Assembly: GCA_964429655.1 (NCBI GenBank) | Contig: CAYSCZ010000067.1 | Span: 1 to 16,748 of the forward strand | Direction: 5' to 3' | Length of the DNA: 16,748 bases | Origin: CAYSCZ01 sp964429655 | GTDB lineage: Bacteria; Bacteroidota; Bacteroidia; Cytophagales; Cyclobacteriaceae | Part shown: positions 5,961-14,378 of the stretch, one piece after another | Position numbering within the stretch: the first letter of the stretch is position 1 | Layout: every line of letters begins with the position of its first letter | Translations under genes and position numbers: made by a program | Notes under the pieces: model-generated | Told to the model about the DNA's origin: nothing | The model's database searches: none | What the model saw: only the letters and a program-made list of their open reading frames with translations

Positions 5961-5968
5961 TAATTTTG
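5961..5968 (+). promoter_or_regulatory. Candidate -7 box of the TPR-CHAT gene
   Basis: TAATTTTG fully matches the Bacteroidota TAnnTTTG -7 element and lies 37 bases before the ATG at 6006. I see no clear TTG at the expected -33 distance, so confidence is low. The 218-base gap around it holds the divergent control region for this gene and the kinase; nothing else was recognised there. Confidence 0.35.
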
Positions 5969-6005
5969 TATTAATATATAAACAATACAGCTACTCGATT
6001 CAAAT

Positions 6006-9000
6006 ATGAAATGTTTCACCTATCGATTATCAGTTATTTATCTCTTTATGCTGATAATTATTTTTTTCGTAAATGCTCCCACAGCTTACTCCGGTACGAA
6101 TAGCGATCAATCTGTAAAAGAACTGGAAGAGAAACTTAGTAATTACTTAAAGTCGGGTGTTAAAGATGAAAAATTATATGCCCAGCTGCTGAATGACCTG
6201 GGCCTGGCCTATTGGAAAAATGGATTTTATACACAGGCAAAAGATACCCTTAGAAAAGCAATTGACATCAAAATAGAAAAATACGGAGAGAAACACGATG
6301 AATATTTAGTTTCATTAAGCAATTATGCCGGTCTACTGGTTGATATCGGATCTTTTGAAAAAGCTAAAAGGTACTATTTTGATGTCCTCAGGATAAATAA
6401 ATCCCAACATGGTACTGAGTCAATAGAGTTTGCAAATTCCCTGAATAACTTAGGTGAACTATTTATTGAACTGGGAATATATGATCGAGCGCTGGCTTTT
6501 TACCAAAAGTCTTTGGAAGTGAGCAAAGCAATAATTGAAAATCATCCCGAGCTGTTCGCCAAGTCATTGGCTAGCATAAGTAAATCTTATCTAAAAACAG
6601 GAAAGCTTGATAAGGCACTGGGATTTGTACAGCGGTCCCTCAATGAATACGAAAAAATGGAGCTCACCAAATCCATTGATTATCTCGAGACGTTGGAAAT
6701 ATTAGGAAATATCTATGAAAGAATGGGCCGTTTTGGAGAAGCTGAAAAAGTACTTCTGAAAACCCTTAATCTTAAATATTCGATGCCAGACATAGACCAG
6801 GTATATGTTGTGGAAACTTTAAATGACCTTGGTGTGCTTTATAAAGACCTTGCGAACTATGAAAAAGCTCAGGAATACCTTATTAAGGCAAAAGATGCCA
6901 GTGCCGTGTCCGTTGGAGACAGGCACCATGATTATGCCATTATTATAAACCACCTTGCAAGTGTTTATAAAACAACAAAAGAATTCGAAAAGGCTAAAAG
7001 TCTTTATGAAGAATCCTCAGAGATATTCCTCAATGAATATGGTGAATACCATCCAAGCTATGCGACTGTATTAAATAATTTAGCGGGTGTCCACCGGCAG
7101 CTGGGAAATTACAAGGAAGCCAAAGCGCTATATGAAAAAACGATCAAGATTGATAAGATAGCTCTAGGAATGGATCATCCAGACTACGCCATGACAGTGA
7201 ATAACCTGGCCATTCTTTATTCAAGCATGGGGGATTATGAACATGCGGAGCCATTGTACCAGAAATCACTGGAATTGAGAAAGCATAGTCTTGGTGAAAA
7301 TCATCCATCTTATGCAAAATCCCTTGACAACCTGGGCCTGTATTATTTAAGTCATAATCAAGAGGCTAAATCAAAATCTTATTTCAATCAGGCCATTCAG
7401 ATTCAAATTAACCAGGTTAATACAGTTTTCCCGGCACTAAGTGAACTTGAAAGAGAACAATTCTATACCACAGTCAGGCAGGATGTAGAACGTTTCTCAT
7501 CAGTCGCTTATCAATTGAAAGATGATAGCCCTGATATAATTGGAGACCTCTACAACAGCCAACTTGCAACAAAAGCCATTATTTTCTACGCCTCAGAAAA
7601 AATGCGCAATGGGATTTATAATAGTGGAGACCAGGAATTGATTGATGATTTCATTAGATGGAAGTCTTTAAAGTCAAGGCTTGCCAAGTATTACCAGATT
7701 GGTGAAAGTAGATTGAAACAAATGAATATCAACCTGGAAGACCTGGAAGATTTCATTAATAACCTGGAAAAAAAACTGTCTTATAAATCAAGGGAATTTA
7801 GTGAAAGCCTACAAGACAATCAGGTAGACTGGAAAGATATCAGATCAAAATTAAATGATGATGAAGCCGCCATTGAGATTGTTAGATTCAGGGATTTTAA
7901 AAATATTGACAGTGAGGATGAATATATCTATGGGTTTAGCGATAAAGTGATGTATGCTGCCCTAATTGTTAAAAAGGATTCATATTTAAATCCTGAATTT
8001 GTGATATTTGAGGATGGGAATGTAATGGAAAAGCAATATTATGCGGCCTTCAAAAACGCACTAAAGTATAATGTAAGGGATATTTACAGCTATAATGTCT
8101 TTTGGAAAAAGATTGCTGATAAACTTGAAGGCATTAACAAGGTTTATCTTTCTCCTGATGGCATTTATAATAAGCTTAATCCAAATGCTTTCTATCACAA
8201 TGAAACAAAAAAATTTCTGATTAATGCGTCGGATATCGTCTTACTTACCAGTACAAAGGATTTATTTGATAATAAATCTCAGGAGATACAAAATAATGAA
8301 GTAGTGCTTGTAGGTAATCCCGATTACAATGAAAACCAATCAATCAGTATGCCTGATGCACTGGCATCCTCTAAAGAGATCAGAAATTTTAGTGGATTTC
8401 CTTTTAAAAGTCTTCCGGGAACGGAAATAGAAGTGCAATCAATAAGTAATCGCTTTGAAGAATCTGGCTGGGATTATCAAAAATACTTATATGATGATGC
8501 CACTGAGGAATCAATCAAAAACGTAAATCATCCAAGAATACTTCATATAGCCAGCCACGGATACTTTTTGGGTGATGAGGGATTCGCATTTAATGTGGCT
8601 AATGTAACCAAGCATAATCCATTATTTAAGTCGGGTTTAATATTATCCAATGCTAATCAGTCCATCAAAAACTTCATAGATGGAAAGGAAGTTGATACAA
8701 ACCGCGAAGACGGCATATTAACAGCTTATGAGGCTATGAATTTGAACTTGGGAGGGACCGATTTAGTGGTTTTATCTGCTTGTGAAACAGGGTTAGGAGA
8801 AATAAGAAATGGTGAAGGGGTTTATGGATTGCAAAGAGCATTTAAAGTTGCAGGTGCAGATAATTTAATTATTTCCTTATTTAAGGTCCAAGATCAGGAA
8901 ACTCAGGTCTTGATGACGGCGTTCTACGATAATTATTTAAAAACGGGTAATATTCGTGAATCTTTCAGGAATGCTCAGATCACCCTTCAGGAAAAATACA

Positions 9001-9047
9001 ATGATCCCTTGGTATGGGGCGCATTTATATTGATAGGCGAAGGTTAA
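6006..9047 (+). CDS. TPR-CHAT protein, putative exported caspase-like cysteine protease
   Basis: A 1013-residue protein starting with a signal peptide (hydrophobic at about 9-26, possible cleavage near APTAYSG). Residues about 57-470 hold roughly ten kinesin-light-chain-type TPRs with a 42-residue period and the hallmark pattern HPxYAxxxNNLAxLYxxxGxYxxA (for example around 349-411). A helical linker covers about 475-610. The C-terminal CHAT domain (about 690-1013) shows the clan CD dyad: His851 in HIASHGYF and Cys926 in LSACETGLG, each after a hydrophobic strand. It ends PLVWGAFILIGEG, the usual end of CHAT domains. CHAT proteases are related to caspases and separases and cleave protein partners when a TPR sensor is engaged. 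The substrate is unknown. It is the only plus-strand gene here, divergent from a TPR sensor kinase and convergent with the PorE-like gene with 6 bases between stops. Confidence 0.93.
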   Translation: MKCFTYRLSVIYLFMLIIIFFVNAPTAYSGTNSDQSVKELEEKLSNYLKSGVKDEKLYAQLLNDLGLAYWKNGFYTQAKDTLRKAIDIKIEKYGEKHDEYLVSLSNYAGLLVDIGSFEKAKRYYFDVLRINKSQHGTESIEFANSLNNLGELFIELGIYDRALAFYQKSLEVSKAIIENHPELFAKSLASISKSYLKTGKLDKALGFVQRSLNEYEKMELTKSIDYLETLEILGNIYERMGRFGEAEKVLLKTLNLKYSMPDIDQVYVVETLNDLGVLYKDLANYEKAQEYLIKAKDASAVSVGDRHHDYAIIINHLASVYKTTKEFEKAKSLYEESSEIFLNEYGEYHPSYATVLNNLAGVHRQLGNYKEAKALYEKTIKIDKIALGMDHPDYAMTVNNLAILYSSMGDYEHAEPLYQKSLELRKHSLGENHPSYAKSLDNLGLYYLSHNQEAKSKSYFNQAIQIQINQVNTVFPALSELEREQFYTTVRQDVERFSSVAYQLKDDSPDIIGDLYNSQLATKAIIFYASEKMRNGIYNSGDQELIDDFIRWKSLKSRLAKYYQIGESRLKQMNINLEDLEDFINNLEKKLSYKSREFSESLQDNQVDWKDIRSKLNDDEAAIEIVRFRDFKNIDSEDEYIYGFSDKVMYAALIVKKDSYLNPEFVIFEDGNVMEKQYYAAFKNALKYNVRDIYSYNVFWKKIADKLEGINKVYLSPDGIYNKLNPNAFYHNETKKFLINASDIVLLTSTKDLFDNKSQEIQNNEVVLVGNPDYNENQSISMPDALASSKEIRNFSGFPFKSLPGTEIEVQSISNRFEESGWDYQKYLYDDATEESIKNVNHPRILHIASHGYFLGDEGFAFNVANVTKHNPLFKSGLILSNANQSIKNFIDGKEVDTNREDGILTAYEAMNLNLGGTDLVVLSACETGLGEIRNGEGVYGLQRAFKVAGADNLIISLFKVQDQETQVLMTAFYDNYLKTGNIRESFRNAQITLQEKYNDPLVWGAFILIGEG

Positions 9048-9057
9048 TATTTATTAA
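9044..9057. repeat. AT-only inverted repeat spanning both convergent stop codons
   Basis: TTAATATTTATTAA gives TTAAT/ATTAA arms with a 4-base loop. It contains the TAA of the TPR-CHAT gene and the TAA of the convergent PorE-like gene, which are only 6 bases apart. The stem is too weak and short to be a convincing terminator, and no other terminator is visible, so the two transcripts probably overlap at their 3' ends. Confidence 0.35.
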
Positions 9058-12000
9058 TTTCTAATATACATCTTTAGAACTTTCCCTGGATCAACTAAGG
9101 AAGAGCTTAAATTATTCATCTCCATAATTAACTCCTCTGGTATGTTAAATTTTTCTGCGATGGTTATAACTGATTCCCCATCATTTACTTTATACTCCAA
9201 CTGAACCAACCCAACACTGGACAAGTCAATGGCCACATCAAGACTAAGGTTTTTGGCTTTTGTAGCTTCAACAATTATAGGTGTATATTTATCAATCAAT
9301 TTATTTTTAAAATCATTTAAGCTTTCCAGATTTTCCTCACTCACATTAAGATTTTCCGCCAAATCTGAGACTAAGAGTTCGTCCCTGCTTACAATTGTTT
9401 TGTACACAGTTACGTCTAATTTTTTATTGGTAACCAGATTAAAAATCAACCTGTTATTAAGCAGCGGGGTGTATACGCTCTCTTCTACCTGGGTGATCTT
9501 ACTCACAGTATAGGATATTCTTTTTTGAGAAAAACCTTCTTTCCGGAGTTTTTTTACCACATCCTCTAGTATTTTATTTCCCTCACTGACATCAGAAAAC
9601 CTACCATCAATATTTATTTCAACGTCTGGCTGGTCTACATATTCCTCAGTAAGCTGATCTATAAACTGCTTGGTTGTGTTATTTAACTTTGATTCATTCA
9701 AATATATATCTGCTACCTGGGTGTTATAAATGGGTGCGTTACTACCAATCACCTTAATTTCTTTGATGAAGAATAAATCTCTTGCATTGACTTTCAGGCC
9801 ATCTTCATCACTCAGTATAGAATACTTCCGTTGGGATGGAACATTTTTAAATTGAAAAAATCCGTATTTATCGGTAGTGGTTTGTTTCACTTTTCGTCCA
9901 TTTCCACCTACTATAGAAATGGTATAGTCATCCAGCGGTCTTCCCGATTTTATCTCGACTAGCTTTCCGGAAACATCAAGATTTTCTGAGGTATTATTCG
10001 AAAACCCTTTTACTTCTGATATTAATTGTGTAGTTTCTAGAATTGTATTCTCAAGATCCAATCTGTTCCCAAATATATTTTGTGTACTAGTTCTTATATT
10101 TTGAAGGTTTCTAAGTAACTTCCTTTCATTTGAATTCATTCTACGGAGCATACGAAGATCTTCGTAACTCAATCCATAAATATGTTCGTCATCAGCGAAA
10201 TCATATAATCTACCAACAATGAACCTATTCACATTTCTTTTTTTGTTCAATGATAAATTATCATAAAAGTTAAGATCACTTTCTATTTCATTTGCTTCAT
10301 TTGATGAAAGTTCTTCCTGTAAATACTTTGATAATCTTTTAATGGACGACTTCTCCCTTTGAGATAGTGCTTTAAAATAATCCCTATCACTTGCAGGCGA
10401 TGCTTCAGGATTTGATTCGAAATAATCATTCACCATTCGCAATGCAACAATCTTATCGATTAACTTTCTTTTTTCAATATCTAAGTTATTGTAATACTCT
10501 ATTTCATCAGAAGTGATTCTTTTTACCGGTTCTTGATTTTTAGGTATTTCTTGAATCGGAATATTATTTTCTTTTATCACCGCTTGGTCCTCACGGGTTA
10601 CTAATTGTCCAGAATCACCCCGAGTAGGATCTTCATATTTCATTTGTGAATTTGTCCCTTGGTTTTCATAGCTATCCCGGGCTGTTAAATCTTCTGATGA
10701 TAGCTGTCCGACACGATTTGGTTCTGAATCAAGATCTTGCGTTGATTCTTTTACAATTAGATCAGAAGAGTATTCAAAATCTTCACTAAGAAATTCAGCT
10801 GTCAATTCTCCAATCTCGATGGTTCCCTCAGGTAAGTCACCATTTGACTGTCCTTCAAAATAATCAACTAAACCAATGTCCCCGCTAGAAGAAGATTTAC
10901 CGATAAGTACAGATGCATTGGCAATAAGTCTTGTGAACTTTTGTTTTTCCTGGTCTGAAAGTTCCAATAGATTTCCCTGTCCTTGCTGGTTTACCGTCTT
11001 AAGAATTTGATCAAAATCACTATTTAAATTTACACTGGCTAATTGAAGAAGTTGTTCTTTACTCGACCTCCGCATCGCCTGAAAAGTGTAAATATCAGAT
11101 TTTACGAGGTTTTGGATCCTTTTTGCCAGGATCTTATCCAGTTTATCCTTTTGATTACTGGACAGACTATTATAAAATTCCAGGTCTTTTTTTGAAAGAT
11201 GCTCCTCAAAATTGTTCATGGAGGAAATAATAAAAGCCTGTGCCATATGGTTCAATGCTCCTCTTTCAGTTTTGGTAAGGTTTTCAAAAAATACCCGTTC
11301 TGCATCTTCAATTTGAAATTTTTCATTTTCGGCTATTGTAAATACCTGGTTTTTTATGGTGCGCTCCATCTTATTCCGATCTTCATCATCAAGATCATTA
11401 AGGAAACTATTACTGGAATAGCTCAAAGAAAGATTATCAATATTCTTTTTCCCTGTTAAGAACTTTAATGAAATATTATCTACCTCAGTCTTATCAGGTT
11501 CATCGAGCGTTTTATAATAGTCATCGGTAAGGTCTAGCTCCTCATATTCCTTTAGCTGAAGGGCAATATATTGATCTACTTTTTCTTTGGAATCAACGTT
11601 TAATTGATCATAAAATCTACGCTCCTCCTCCGATAACCTAACATGCAGACCTACAGAGTAGTCCTGCATGTACTGATTTACCATCCGGTCAACAAGGAAC
11701 TTCTCACCGGACTGAAGCTGTTGGTAAAAAAATTCATCTTCCTCCCTCACAGCCTGCAAATTATTTCTATTTAAAATTCTTAATCTGGATTTAATAATTC
11801 GCTCTATTCTTTTTTTATCTTCATCGGATAGATCTTTGTAATATTTCTCCTCTTCATCAGTAAGTGATAACTCAACACCATACAGCCTGGATGCGACCAA
11901 ATGAGATATGATACCTTCAATTTTTAATTGATCGGTTGCTTCAAAATCATAATCAGTAGAAAAAACAGAGGTTCTTCCTGCTATCGCTTCATCTGAAAAT

Positions 12001-13322
12001 ATCTCAGCAATGATCTCTTCATCAGTTGTTTTATTGAAAGTATAAATATCAAATTTTCCGATTCCCTCCAGTCTGTTAGATGCCAAATAACCATGACCCT
12101 CCCCTAAGATTAAAAAAGCATCATCTCTGTTGCTATTATATGGGAACCCCATATTAAATATATTGGTAGATGTAAAATTTTCATTTTCAGTTACATAAAT
12201 ATCAAAGCCACCATACCCTTTGTGTCCATCAGATGCGAAAAACAAGACGCCTTCTTTATAATCAAAAAAAGGAGATATCTCTCTAAATGATGTATTCACA
12301 TCACTACCAAGATTTTGAGGCGGCCCCCAGGAGTCATTTCCTGCTGATATGCTAATCCAAATATCAGATGCTCCTTCACCTCCCGGTCTATTAGAGGAGA
12401 AGAATAGTGTATCGCCACCCGGAGATAATGAGGGGTGCCTCATATCATATCCTGCTACATTTATATTTTCATTCAATGGCTCAGGTTCGCTCCACGCTTT
12501 ACCATCCAACCTGGAAACGAATATCTGGCATCCACCCAAATCATCATGGCAGTAAGTAAAGTAGAACTTATCGTTTGCTTTATTAAAAATACCTGAACCC
12601 TCCGGAAACTTCGTATTTATTGCTTTAGAGAAATTATCACTGTCGGAAGTGCGCACCCACAAACTATCTTCCCTCTTAAACCTAAACATGTCTGCAAATG
12701 CCTCACCAAATTTCACGTCCAGGTTTTTCCCTTTAGTAGATTCCCTGGAAGAGGCGATAATTATTGAAGAATCATGCTGATAGACATATGGTGCAAAGTC
12801 ATTGTACGGCGAATTAATAGGTTTGGATAATATTGTAAACTCGTGATTACGAACGGGCTGTGATAATTCCTGAAGGGCCAACAAACAGCCTTCCCGCTCT
12901 ATTTGTGCTTGATTTCTAAATATAACTTTCTCTTCACTTCCGATGTAGCTATTATCTTCTACTTCCTCTAAGAAGCGCTCAAAATTGTTTAAGGCCTCTT
13001 CATAGTTACCATTGAATTTTTTCATCAAAGCGAAATAATATCTCGCTTTTGGAAATCGCTGGTTAGAGCCTCCCAGCGATTTCTCGTAATAATACTCTGC
13101 TTGAGAATAGTTGGTTAATTCCCTGTAACATTCCGCCAATTGATAGTTAGCGGTTAAGTTCTCAGGTTCTTTTTTTAAAGCCCTTTTATAGTACTCAGCA
13201 GCCTTGTAAAATTGTTCATTTTCAAAAAATCGCTCAGCGGCCTGGTTAATACTTGTTACTTTTTGAGCAAATATTGTATCAAAAAATAAAAAAAAAGTAA
13301 TAGTTAGTAATAGCCATTTCAT
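9054..13322 (-). CDS. Giant PorE-like protein: TPR, beta-propeller, helical repeat insert, CRD, OmpA-like, LysM
   Basis: A 1422-residue exported protein. The signal peptide ends near IFAQ (residue 20) and has no lipobox Cys. TPRs follow at about 22-120 (FYKAAEYYKRALKKEPEN). A PD40-type beta-propeller spans about 160-430, with blades such as RHPSLSPGGDTLFFSSNRPG, DIWIS and GGFDIYV. Next comes a large insert (about 485-800 and 935-1077) of some 12 helical repeats with a period of 35-41 residues, split by an acidic low-complexity linker (about 805-935). A carboxypeptidase-regulatory-like beta-sandwich covers about 1115-1205 (TTTDKYGFFQFKNVP). Residues about 1210-1300 resemble a degenerate OmpA C-terminal domain (PDVEINIDG). 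A LysM covers about 1375-1420. TPR-propeller-CRD-OmpA is the order of T9SS PorE, a peptidoglycan-binding periplasmic component, so I infer a PorE-like scaffold. The insert, the LysM and the missing lipidation are unusual. It follows the PorP/SprF gene by 6 bases. Confidence 0.85.
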   Translation of the reverse strand: MKWLLLTITFFLFFDTIFAQKVTSINQAAERFFENEQFYKAAEYYKRALKKEPENLTANYQLAECYRELTNYSQAEYYYEKSLGGSNQRFPKARYYFALMKKFNGNYEEALNNFERFLEEVEDNSYIGSEEKVIFRNQAQIEREGCLLALQELSQPVRNHEFTILSKPINSPYNDFAPYVYQHDSSIIIASSRESTKGKNLDVKFGEAFADMFRFKREDSLWVRTSDSDNFSKAINTKFPEGSGIFNKANDKFYFTYCHDDLGGCQIFVSRLDGKAWSEPEPLNENINVAGYDMRHPSLSPGGDTLFFSSNRPGGEGASDIWISISAGNDSWGPPQNLGSDVNTSFREISPFFDYKEGVLFFASDGHKGYGGFDIYVTENENFTSTNIFNMGFPYNSNRDDAFLILGEGHGYLASNRLEGIGKFDIYTFNKTTDEEIIAEIFSDEAIAGRTSVFSTDYDFEATDQLKIEGIISHLVASRLYGVELSLTDEEEKYYKDLSDEDKKRIERIIKSRLRILNRNNLQAVREEDEFFYQQLQSGEKFLVDRMVNQYMQDYSVGLHVRLSEEERRFYDQLNVDSKEKVDQYIALQLKEYEELDLTDDYYKTLDEPDKTEVDNISLKFLTGKKNIDNLSLSYSSNSFLNDLDDEDRNKMERTIKNQVFTIAENEKFQIEDAERVFFENLTKTERGALNHMAQAFIISSMNNFEEHLSKKDLEFYNSLSSNQKDKLDKILAKRIQNLVKSDIYTFQAMRRSSKEQLLQLASVNLNSDFDQILKTVNQQGQGNLLELSDQEKQKFTRLIANASVLIGKSSSSGDIGLVDYFEGQSNGDLPEGTIEIGELTAEFLSEDFEYSSDLIVKESTQDLDSEPNRVGQLSSEDLTARDSYENQGTNSQMKYEDPTRGDSGQLVTREDQAVIKENNIPIQEIPKNQEPVKRITSDEIEYYNNLDIEKRKLIDKIVALRMVNDYFESNPEASPASDRDYFKALSQREKSSIKRLSKYLQEELSSNEANEIESDLNFYDNLSLNKKRNVNRFIVGRLYDFADDEHIYGLSYEDLRMLRRMNSNERKLLRNLQNIRTSTQNIFGNRLDLENTILETTQLISEVKGFSNNTSENLDVSGKLVEIKSGRPLDDYTISIVGGNGRKVKQTTTDKYGFFQFKNVPSQRKYSILSDEDGLKVNARDLFFIKEIKVIGSNAPIYNTQVADIYLNESKLNNTTKQFIDQLTEEYVDQPDVEINIDGRFSDVSEGNKILEDVVKKLRKEGFSQKRISYTVSKITQVEESVYTPLLNNRLIFNLVTNKKLDVTVYKTIVSRDELLVSDLAENLNVSEENLESLNDFKNKLIDKYTPIIVEATKAKNLSLDVAIDLSSVGLVQLEYKVNDGESVITIAEKFNIPEELIMEMNNLSSSLVDPGKVLKMYIRN

Positions 13323-13328
13323 AACCTG

Positions 13329-14378
13329 CTAAAATAACGGATTTGAGAATTTTCTGCTAGTATTACTTTTTGAAACATTATAATTAAAGGATATTTCAAA
13401 AGCAGGCTGTAAGGTATCATTTCTCTCCCCACTATTTAAAAAGCTCCTGTTAAGATCATAACTTAAGCCTACCCGATATTTATTCTTACTCATTCCTACC
13501 AGAAAAATGAAAGAGTCCCTGACCCTGTACCATATACCCCCCACCAGATTTAAATTCAGATTGCTAATCTGACGTCCATCGCTTTTAATATCATATAAAA
13601 AATAATTCCCAATATTTGTTTGCAGGTTCCCATCAAAGTAATTGAGTAATAAGTTTGGTGCCCATCTCAATTTACCATTTATGATATATTCGAAACCCCC
13701 ATGAATACCAATGGATAAAGGACTATCAACAGACTCATTTTCTACAAAAGATTCTTTTTGACTGACAATGTTCCTGACATTAAAGCCGAAAAAACCAGCG
13801 GTTTGGTACAAAAGATATGAACGGTCCGGGTTAAAATAATAAAGCGCACCAATGTTTAAGACAGGGAAACCAATTTGATCGTTGAATTGATCGGAAGGAT
13901 TATTCAATGTTGGATCAAAACCTATGAACGGACTGTATTGCGAGCCCCAGATAAGATTATCAAAATCAATGAACCTTTGGATATAGCCCCCCTGCACACC
14001 AAACACTAAAAATTCCGGGCCAAACAAATCAAATTTAAAGGTATAAGCAGCGGTTACTAATGCGCCTGTTGATTGGAATGCTCCTGACAAACCCTGGGAT
14101 TCATTAAAAACAGTGATTCCAACTCCTCCTAATTTTTTACCCTCAATAGACCCCTGATAGATTGGAAACGCTAAAGAAAACTGACTTAATTGATTGGTGA
14201 CATCAAGGTTTTGAGGCTGTTGTTTATGGTTCAATGACAGGGACATTCCACTACCAATACCTGCAAATGCAGGGTTTAAAAATAAAGAAGAAGCATAGTA
14301 CTGCGAAAACTGGCCCTCCTGGGCATAAATCCCAGAATTGAGGGTCATAATTAGTAATATGGTCAGCCAAACTCTCAT
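13329..14378 (-). CDS. PorP/SprF-family type IX secretion outer-membrane protein
   Basis: A 349-residue predicted outer-membrane beta-barrel. A signal peptide ends near GIYAQ (20) and is followed by the family hallmark GQFSQYYASSLFLNPAFAG (22-40). The rest consists of alternating amphipathic strands, with Gly/aromatic-rich turns typical of PorP/SprF barrels (for example YRVGLSYDLNRSF and AFEISFNYNVSKS near the end). Members are paired with particular T9SS cargos, especially those with a type B sorting domain, as SprF is with SprB, and help deliver or anchor them at the surface. The start ATG overlaps the stop of the type B cargo gene upstream (ATGA), and the gene lies 6 bases before the PorE-like gene, so a cargo-specific partnership is well supported by context. 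It is one of a large paralogous family, so no single-gene symbol is assigned. Confidence 0.92.
   Translation of the reverse strand: MRVWLTILLIMTLNSGIYAQEGQFSQYYASSLFLNPAFAGIGSGMSLSLNHKQQPQNLDVTNQLSQFSLAFPIYQGSIEGKKLGGVGITVFNESQGLSGAFQSTGALVTAAYTFKFDLFGPEFLVFGVQGGYIQRFIDFDNLIWGSQYSPFIGFDPTLNNPSDQFNDQIGFPVLNIGALYYFNPDRSYLLYQTAGFFGFNVRNIVSQKESFVENESVDSPLSIGIHGGFEYIINGKLRWAPNLLLNYFDGNLQTNIGNYFLYDIKSDGRQISNLNLNLVGGIWYRVRDSFIFLVGMSKNKYRVGLSYDLNRSFLNSGERNDTLQPAFEISFNYNVSKSNTSRKFSNPLF

Noticed and set aside
6006..9047. Csx29-type (type III-E CRISPR) TPR-CHAT protease
   Set aside because: No CRISPR array or Cas gene is present, and the protein has a signal peptide and kinesin-light-chain-type TPRs, so an immune role is not supported.
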